A stretch of DNA of 64,000 bases, from NCBI GenBank assembly GCA_016208495.1, contig JACQXX010000043.1, positions 17,482 to 81,481 on the forward strand, read 5' to 3'. This DNA comes from Acidobacteriota bacterium. Its GTDB lineage: Bacteria; Acidobacteriota; Blastocatellia; Chloracidobacteriales; Chloracidobacteriaceae. The position numbers and the translations under genes were made by a program. Positions 59,301 to 64,000 of this stretch are shown in pieces. Within the stretch, counting starts at the first letter, position 1; every line of letters starts with the position of its first letter. Under the pieces are notes generated by a model. The model had not been told where the DNA came from, made no database searches, and was given only the letters and a program-made list of their open reading frames with translations.

Positions 59301-62300
59301 TGGTGACCGATATCGAAGGCAAACCGGTCCCAAACCAGCCGGTAACCTTCAAACTGAGTCGAGAAACCAAAAAGGGCTGGGTGTCACTGCCCGATCAAAC
59401 AGCAACCTCGGCCAATCTTCCCACGCTGGTTGAACTCAACCCAACTGAAGGCGGACGATATCAGCTTATTGCCGAAATTACCGACCCACAGGGGCGGAGA
59501 AACCAGGCGTTCTTTACACTCTGGGTCACGGGTGGCTTTCGTGAGGTTGAAGCCGATCTTGAAGAGGAACAGGTCGGATTGATTTCAGACAAAGCGGTTT
59601 ACCAGCCAGGAGAAACCGCCGAACTTGCGATTGAGTCGCCGTTTGTTCCGGCTGAAGCCCTGTTGACCGTGCAGCGATTGGGAGTCATTCACACCGAACG
59701 GTTGACCATCACCGAGCCGGTGTATCGGTACAGACTTCCAATTCTGGAAAGCCACGTTCCCAATATGACGGTTCAGGTTGATTTAACCGGCGCGACGACT
59801 CGCACGAACCGAAAGGGAATCCCAGACCCGAATTTACCCCGCCGCCCGGCCTTTGCCACTGGAAGCCTCGAACTGGTGATTTCACCCGTTACCCGCACGC
59901 TGACGGTTACCGCGACGCCTCACAAACCAGAAGTGAAACCCGGTGAGGACAATGTGGTTGACGTGCAGGTGGTTGATTCAAAAGGAGTTCCAGTTCAAGA
60001 AAGCGAATGTGCCGTGGTGGTGGTTGACGAAGCCATCCTGGCGTTGACCGGTTACCGGCTGATTGACCCGATCAAATGGTTTTATGTGAAGCGCCCGGCT
60101 GGAACAGAAACCGAGCGCTCGCGGCACGATGTGTTGCTGGCGGATTTGGAAAAAACCAGTGCTGATAAACCCAAAATTACCCGCATGGGTGGCTACGGCG
60201 GATTTGGTGACGGCAGTGGTGATTTTGGCGATGGTGATGGGGTGTTGGCCCGCCCGACCCCCAGGCCCGGAGTACCAGTTCCGGGATTTAAAGAACGCAA
60301 AAACTTTAATCCGCTGGCCGTGTTTTCTCCTGTGGCAAGAACCGATGCCGAGGGGAGAGCCACGATCAAATTTACGATGCCCGATACCCTGACTCGTTAT
60401 CGGGTCGTGGTTGTGGCCGTGGCTGGCGAAAACAAATTTGGCAAAATTGAAAATGTTCTCACGGCCCGATTACCGCTGGCGATCAAACTTTCTCCGCCCC
60501 GATTTTTGAACCACGGCGACCAGTGTGAATTTCCAGTTGTGATCCAGAACCAGACCAGTTCACCCCAGGATGTCAAAGTTGTCATTCGCTCAAATCGGAT
60601 TGAATTTTCCGAAAGTGGCGGGCAACACGTGACGGTTCCGGCCAACGACCAGCTTGAAATCCGCTTTCCAGGCACCGCCACCCAGGTTGGCGACGCCCAC
60701 TATCAGGTGGCCGCCCTGGCCGGAGACTTTACTGATGCGGTCTCTGGAAAAATCCCGATCTACACCCCAGCCACAACCGAAGCGACTGCGACCTATGGCG
60801 AAGTTGACTCAGGCGGCGTGACCCAGCCGGTTGAGTTGCCGTCCAATGTCTACTCAGAATATGGAGGACTGGAGATTTCGACGTCTTCGACGCAACTTCA
60901 GGAACTGACCGACGCGGCCTTGTATTTGGTCAACTATCCTTATGACTGCAGCGAACAGATTGCGTCCCGGCTGCTTTCAGTCGCGGCCCTGCACGATGTC
61001 CTGACCGCGTTTCAATCGTCTGATTTGCCGCCAACGAACATTCTCTTTGAAAAAGTTCTTTTGGATTTACATCGGCTGAGGTCGTTGCAGCATCGGGACG
61101 GTGGTTTTTCATACTGGCGAACGGATGACAAAAGCCTTCCCTTTATATCGGTTCACGTGGCGCATGCCCTGGCCGTGGCAAAATCAAAGGGCTTTGGGCC
61201 GCTTGATCTTGAATTGACTCACGTTCACGACTATTTGAAACAAATTGAAGCCCATATTCCAGGCGAGTATTCAGTTTCAACACGACAAGCGATCATTGCC
61301 TATTCGCTATATGTTCGCCATTTGCTTGGAGATACCGACATTGCGAAAGCCAGGCAATTGACAGCGGTCACTTCACCCGAGGCCCTGCCGCTCGATGCCA
61401 TTGGTTGGGTATTGCCCGTGCTGGCGAGTGACCCCGCCGCGAAGGAAGACGTAGACCGGTTTTTGAAACATTTGAACAACCACGTGACCGAAACTCCCGC
61501 AACCGCAAACTTTATCAATGCAGTGTTGGATGGCCCCGAGATCCTGCTCTATTCCAACCGTCGGACCGACGGCATTTTGTTGAATGCCCTCATGGCGGCA
61601 CAACCTGATAACAAGTTGATTCCAAAGCTGGTGCGAGGGTTACTTGGTCATCGGACTCGTGGACGCTGGCTCAACACCCAGGAAAATGTGTTTATTCTGC
61701 TCGCGCTGGACCACTATTTTCGAGCCTACGAAAAGACTACGCCTGATTTTGTCGCCCGTGCCTGGCTGGGTCAGACCTTTGCCGGAGAGCACACGTTTCG
61801 AGGCCGCACCACTGAACACCACCTGATTGAAGTTCCGATGCCGGTTGTTCTGGCTGGTCCACTCACACAAAATGTTGTGCTTCAAAAGGCCGGGGCTGGT
61901 CGGATGTACTACCGTGTTGGTTTGAAATATGCCCCACACGATAAAATGCAACGGCCACTGGATGCTGGATTCAAAGTTTCGCGCCGTTACGAAGCGGTTG
62001 ACCATCCCGACGATGTGAAACAAGTTTCCGAAACCGAATGGAGCATCCGGGCTGGTGCCAGAGTCAAAATAACCGTTCGGATGGTTGCTCCGGCCACTCG
62101 CTATCACGTCGCACTGGTTGACCCGCTCCCTGCCGGACTGGAAATCCTCAACCCGGTCCTGGCCACAACCGGCACCCTTCCTGATGGCCGGCTGTACGCT
62201 GAACGAAGCTGGAGTTCGTGGCTCCGCTGGCGCTGGTTCGAACATGAAAATTTAAAGTCTGATCGCGCCGAAGTCTTCAAATCCTATTTGTATTCAGGAG

Positions 62301-62431
62301 TTTACCAGTATTCCTATTATGCCCGAGCTACGACGCCGGGAACGTTCTTCGCCCTGCCGCCGAAAGCTGAGGAAATGTACTTTCCTGAAACCTTTGGCCG
62401 GGGCCAGACAGATGTTGTGACGGTCAAGTGA
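56384..62431 (+). CDS. Alpha-2-macroglobulin family protein 2 (thioester intact)
   Basis: 2015 residues from ATG 56384 at the end of the leader element; the longer TTG frame is unlikely. An N-terminal helix at about 18-36 anchors or exports. Domain order matches the first copy: Big_5-like, MG-type, MG2-like (RRIYQPGEELHLKGWIRR), a bait-like Gly/Asp-rich stretch (GGYGGFGDGSGDFGDGDG near 1270-1290), and the thioester domain with YPYDCSEQ (C1522). The bait differs fully from copy 1, so the two would trap different proteases. The terminal FGRGQTDVVTVK matches the first copy's end. Confidence 0.93.
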   Translation: MSVRCLFVFGNSGFGLTRLTGFLGLLVVSASLVAVVSGQRSPYYHPSPLSFGDSTQAKLEIRLSEAKGQPPMLPAPPRATPQWLSRSETQTILDRLPVLDPLRKTDPSFVLPVTTRRLPKGGEVVKTVLAPSVPVQPVPPAPEPVDTSPVEIVRYQPDGYMGEAVVVSVTFSQPMVAVTSVRTLTQAESPVKITPEVPGTWQWIDTQTLVFQPVRRFPMATGFQVTVDPNIRSALDQPLKEGKTWSFLTPAPRVLHFSPTGTVGVEPLMVVTFNQEIDPAQVVSLTRVGVADQDLPVRMATETEVQADDYVSSTVKMAGNNRCVVFRALKPLPKSSLIIIQIQPGVKSKEGPLVSEKSNYFSFSTFAPLKIQRTSCSTYSGCRPNSDWTIIFSNPLDLASFKPELITINPPISKPEIEVNQTRITISGFKRGNQTYEVTLNPQLRDQFGQTLGTPEKVKFQVEQSEPFCQLPSNFVVTLDPTGPPTIPVYTVNYLAFKYKVYRVEPNQWNAYNSHRDWSFQNRTEVPPPPGWKLVSSKVVKLDTRPEELIETPLDLRPWLTNGTGHLVLHVTPLLAGKYPHFQNQTLLWVQSTRLAADAYRDQSDLMVSVTSLVDGKPVNQASVTLMPEKLETRTGPDGLGVLKVGASTSIEFQVLVIRQGEDSLLLPEPQFWAEEATDWDQPSVIDRLQWYVFDDRRIYQPGEELHLKGWIRRIQGHKGGDVDLAREHVKKLKYVLRDPRGVDLHRGELPINAFGGFDTVLSLPKNINSGTCRIEFLCTSQTAGIVLGKYLHRFQVEEFRRPDFEVSVTTDLQPKILHNPTEVMTSAKIYGGGALSNAPVTWKVVTKPVYFRPPNWDEFVFGEGFGAWYPVEWEEFPDQSFWIARYSQSEEGQTFSGKTDTLGNHRLQIDFDRMTQFKPFLVNAEATISDVNRQAISNSTSFLVHPSSLYVGLKSNRRMKHLEDEAFKVEVVVTDIEGKPVPNQPVTFKLSRETKKGWVSLPDQTATSANLPTLVELNPTEGGRYQLIAEITDPQGRRNQAFFTLWVTGGFREVEADLEEEQVGLISDKAVYQPGETAELAIESPFVPAEALLTVQRLGVIHTERLTITEPVYRYRLPILESHVPNMTVQVDLTGATTRTNRKGIPDPNLPRRPAFATGSLELVISPVTRTLTVTATPHKPEVKPGEDNVVDVQVVDSKGVPVQESECAVVVVDEAILALTGYRLIDPIKWFYVKRPAGTETERSRHDVLLADLEKTSADKPKITRMGGYGGFGDGSGDFGDGDGVLARPTPRPGVPVPGFKERKNFNPLAVFSPVARTDAEGRATIKFTMPDTLTRYRVVVVAVAGENKFGKIENVLTARLPLAIKLSPPRFLNHGDQCEFPVVIQNQTSSPQDVKVVIRSNRIEFSESGGQHVTVPANDQLEIRFPGTATQVGDAHYQVAALAGDFTDAVSGKIPIYTPATTEATATYGEVDSGGVTQPVELPSNVYSEYGGLEISTSSTQLQELTDAALYLVNYPYDCSEQIASRLLSVAALHDVLTAFQSSDLPPTNILFEKVLLDLHRLRSLQHRDGGFSYWRTDDKSLPFISVHVAHALAVAKSKGFGPLDLELTHVHDYLKQIEAHIPGEYSVSTRQAIIAYSLYVRHLLGDTDIAKARQLTAVTSPEALPLDAIGWVLPVLASDPAAKEDVDRFLKHLNNHVTETPATANFINAVLDGPEILLYSNRRTDGILLNALMAAQPDNKLIPKLVRGLLGHRTRGRWLNTQENVFILLALDHYFRAYEKTTPDFVARAWLGQTFAGEHTFRGRTTEHHLIEVPMPVVLAGPLTQNVVLQKAGAGRMYYRVGLKYAPHDKMQRPLDAGFKVSRRYEAVDHPDDVKQVSETEWSIRAGARVKITVRMVAPATRYHVALVDPLPAGLEILNPVLATTGTLPDGRLYAERSWSSWLRWRWFEHENLKSDRAEVFKSYLYSGVYQYSYYARATTPGTFFALPPKAEEMYFPETFGRGQTDVVTVK

Positions 62432-62448
62432 CGAAATTCATTCCTCTT

Positions 62449-62828
62449 GCTAAGTACAAATCCTCATAAATGGGGGATGGAGCTTCGGTGATTCCGAATT
62501 GGCTTTCGCCCGGATGGGCGCCGGACAATAGCCGGTGGTTTGCCGCTTTGGGCATACCACTGGATCTTCGGTCCGCAGTGGTTCGCGCCCGGATGGGCGC
62601 TGGAACAGGAGTGGTGAGCGAAGAGCCGAAAATCTCACGGGAAACGAGATCGAACCAGCTTCCAGCGCCCATCCGGGCGCGAACCCGTGATGGCGACGCT
62701 GTCCGGTGGCCGCGTGTCCAAAGCGACACTTGCCACAGGCTATTTTCCACCGCCCATCCGGGCGAAAACCAATGTTTCTCCCAGCGAGTGGTCGAATTTC
62801 ATCCCCTTTATGGGGAATTGTACTAAGC
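62449..62828. repeat. Long palindromic element with TCGCCCGGATGGGCG stems, copy 2
   Basis: The left end GCTAAGTACAAATCCTCATA is imperfectly complementary to the right end near 62805-62828 (ATGGGGAATTGTACTAAGC). Inside, CGCCCGGATGGGCGC occurs twice direct (62510, 62590) and twice inverted (62664, 62751). The right part matches 42385-42410 inverted. In the 599-bp gap 62432-63030 there is no gene apart from this and the leader copy 4. Confidence 0.8.
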
Positions 62829-62968
62829 TTCGCTGATTCAGGCTCTTTTTTTTCAGCCGGTATCAGTCAGAAACAACAGGTGCCATCGGTCTGTGGTAGT
62901 TCACGAATTGGAACAGACATTCCCCATCACACCCGATCAGAATGCCAGGATGGCAGATCGGTTGAATG

Positions 62969-63039
62969 TGTCAACGCGTTGACAGTCATCGAACCTGCTG
63001 ATTCTGAAATAGTTAAGTGGGGAAACTCTCATGAGCATC
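62969..63039 (+). repeat. TGTCAACGCGTTGACA leader element, copy 4, on the CHQSD gene
   Basis: Palindrome 62969-62984, 34 bp, GGGGAAACTC (63019-63028), ATGAGCATC at 63031, the start of the next gene. The 34-bp insert differs from copies 2 and 3, yet the length is the same, which argues for functional spacing. Confidence 0.85.
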
Positions 63040-63555
63040 AAGCCGGAAAATCTCATCGTCAGGCGTGAGCACTTACCGGAACGCTGCGAAATCTGCCATC
63101 AGTCAGACCAGTTTGACCCACCAACTGGCCTCTGTGTGCGATGTCAGGCCATTGCTAGTCAGCTTCAATCCTCATCTGTTGCTCCTTCTGAGGTTGCGTT
63201 AAAGGGCAACCGAAGAACCGGCGCTGCCAGTCTAGGAATCATTTATAGTGTGTTTCTTGCGGTTTACCTTATGATTCTGATGGGAGTTTTGACCGATAAG
63301 TACATAGCGAATTATGAAAGCCAGCTTGGTGTTGTCGGCTCAGGTTTTGTTGTCATTTTGTTGTCTCCGTTTGTTGGGTATCTGGCTGGAACGAAAGCAC
63401 AAATCTTTGCCGAATATCGTGCCGCCAGAAAGAACACATCACTTTCCTACCCAGTTGAAGTCGTCTGGATTATTCTCTGGTCAACGATTGCGGTTGTTGG
63501 GAGCTGGCTCCTGCTGGCGTCACTATGTGGGTTCCCGTTGTTATTTCAAAGATAA
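63031..63555 (+). CDS. Zinc-ribbon membrane protein (CHQSD family)
   Basis: 174 residues. The N-terminal motif C-x2-CHQSDQFDP-xT-x2-C-x-RC sits at about 19-39, as in the proteins at 4742 and 63565. Three hydrophobic segments follow: GIIYSVFLAVYLMILMGVL, VGSGFVVILLSPFVGYLAG and VVWIILWSTIAVVGSWLLL. The zinc ribbon likely faces the cytoplasm. The start ATG is at the end of leader copy 4. Function unknown; it probably shares regulation with the second alpha-2-macroglobulin. Confidence 0.8.
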   Translation: MSIKPENLIVRREHLPERCEICHQSDQFDPPTGLCVRCQAIASQLQSSSVAPSEVALKGNRRTGAASLGIIYSVFLAVYLMILMGVLTDKYIANYESQLGVVGSGFVVILLSPFVGYLAGTKAQIFAEYRAARKNTSLSYPVEVVWIILWSTIAVVGSWLLLASLCGFPLLFQR

Positions 63556-63564
63556 AAAAATGCC

Positions 63565-64000
63565 ATGTCTGAAGAACTCAAAGTCAAACGCGAATCACTC
63601 GCCGAACGCTGCGAAATCTGCCATCAGTCAGACCAGTTTGACCCGGCGACCAATCTTTGTACCCGATGTGAACTGGTGCCTCTCAATCCTGACCAGTCCG
63701 GTTCTGAATCTGAGTTGAATCAACAGGATTTTAAAAAGTGGGCAACCGGGTGCGCGCCGATTGTCATAAGTATGCTGGCTGGTATTTTTTCTAGCATCGT
63801 ATTTGTTTCTCTTGTTACTTTGCTCTCTGTTGGAACACGTTCACGGAATAAATTAGGCACTATCATCAGGAATTCCCGGCGAGCAGGCCAGGTAGACCCG
63901 ATCTTTGTCGGTCAGGCTGGTTTGTCACCTCCAGCCGACAGACCACAAGTGAACCTGCGGTTGAGTTGGAAACAGCAGGCCAGAGAGTTTCAATTGAGTG
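63565..64000 (+). CDS. Zinc-ribbon membrane protein (CHQSD family), cut by window edge
   Basis: Open from ATG 63565 to the edge, 145 codons. The first 40 residues (MSEELKVKRESLAERCEICH, then QSDQFDPATNLCTRCELVPL) are close to those at 63031. One helix is visible (APIVISMLAGIFSSIVFVSL), followed by what looks like a soluble ectodomain (RAGQVDPIFVGQAGLSPPAD). It begins 9 bp after its neighbour's stop, so the two form an operon. In layout it resembles the 4742 protein, with one helix and an external domain. Confidence 0.75.
   Translation, partial: MSEELKVKRESLAERCEICHQSDQFDPATNLCTRCELVPLNPDQSGSESELNQQDFKKWATGCAPIVISMLAGIFSSIVFVSLVTLLSVGTRSRNKLGTIIRNSRRAGQVDPIFVGQAGLSPPADRPQVNLRLSWKQQAREFQLS

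Overview
The window looks like the chromosome, or a chromid-like replicon, of a Gram-negative soil-type bacterium. It encodes an outer-membrane TonB-dependent receptor, a secreted beta-barrel, a Wza-like export protein and periplasmic adaptors. The mix of large regulators (two sigma54 activators, ECF sigma/anti-sigma pairs, an FHA protein, a Ser/Thr kinase-like protein), the TIGR04222 and DUF692 proteins and intergenic spacers built from short tandem repeats suggests Acidobacteriota, perhaps class Blastocatellia. That assignment is inference; no rRNA, tRNA or marker gene is present.

Layout. 1-2000: partial ABC-type permease and its TetR repressor, with matching palindromic operators on both sides of tetR. 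2000-4640: a TIGR04222 membrane protein with a Cys/Gly/Ser tail, a DUF692 (MNIO) oxidase and a small partner, which together resemble a peptide-modification cassette. 4700-8010: a zinc-ribbon membrane protein, a frameshifted GNAT, a second GNAT-like protein, a radical SAM enzyme and a Pro-rich anchored protein, the last three overlapping. 8.4-9.6 kb: mscL and an FHA protein. 9.7-12.9 kb: a two-component operon with a kinase-like membrane protein lacking the phospho-acceptor His. 13.2-17.8 kb: metal-related exported proteins. 18.2-23.5 kb: Wza-like protein, sigma54 activator, ECF-like sigma factor and TPR anti-sigma-like protein. 23.7-28 kb: TonB receptor, anti-sigma and ECF sigma. 28.2-34.7 kb: two ParA-type partition systems around a TerD-domain protein. 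35.3-41.8 kb: a zinc-type metal resistance island (His-rich protein, ArsR/SmtB, CzcB/CzcA-like pump). 42.6-46.7 kb: coiled-coil protein, GT-B glycosyltransferase and radical SAM enzyme. 46.9-49.1 kb: anti-sigma-like protein and pseudokinase. 49.2-62.4 kb: two about 2000-residue alpha-2-macroglobulins separated by a MazF-type toxin-antitoxin pair. 63.0 kb to the end: two zinc-ribbon membrane proteins, the last cut by the window edge.

Three features stand out. First, the ribbon-helix-helix partner of the first ParA carries a 12-fold DNA motif (GTATAGC core) inside its coding sequence; the motif is read in all three codon phases, so it looks selected as DNA (candidate centromere or iterons). Second, a fixed-length 71-bp leader headed by the palindrome TGTCAACGCGTTGACA occurs four times, twice ending exactly on a start codon. 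Third, the TIGR04222/MNIO/partner cassette has a strikingly Cys-rich candidate substrate.

The spacers are dominated by heptamer, octamer and nonamer tandem repeats and by nested inverted repeats, including a 121-bp-arm palindrome and a perfect 39-bp inverted repeat. No CRISPR array, transposase, rRNA or tRNA was seen.
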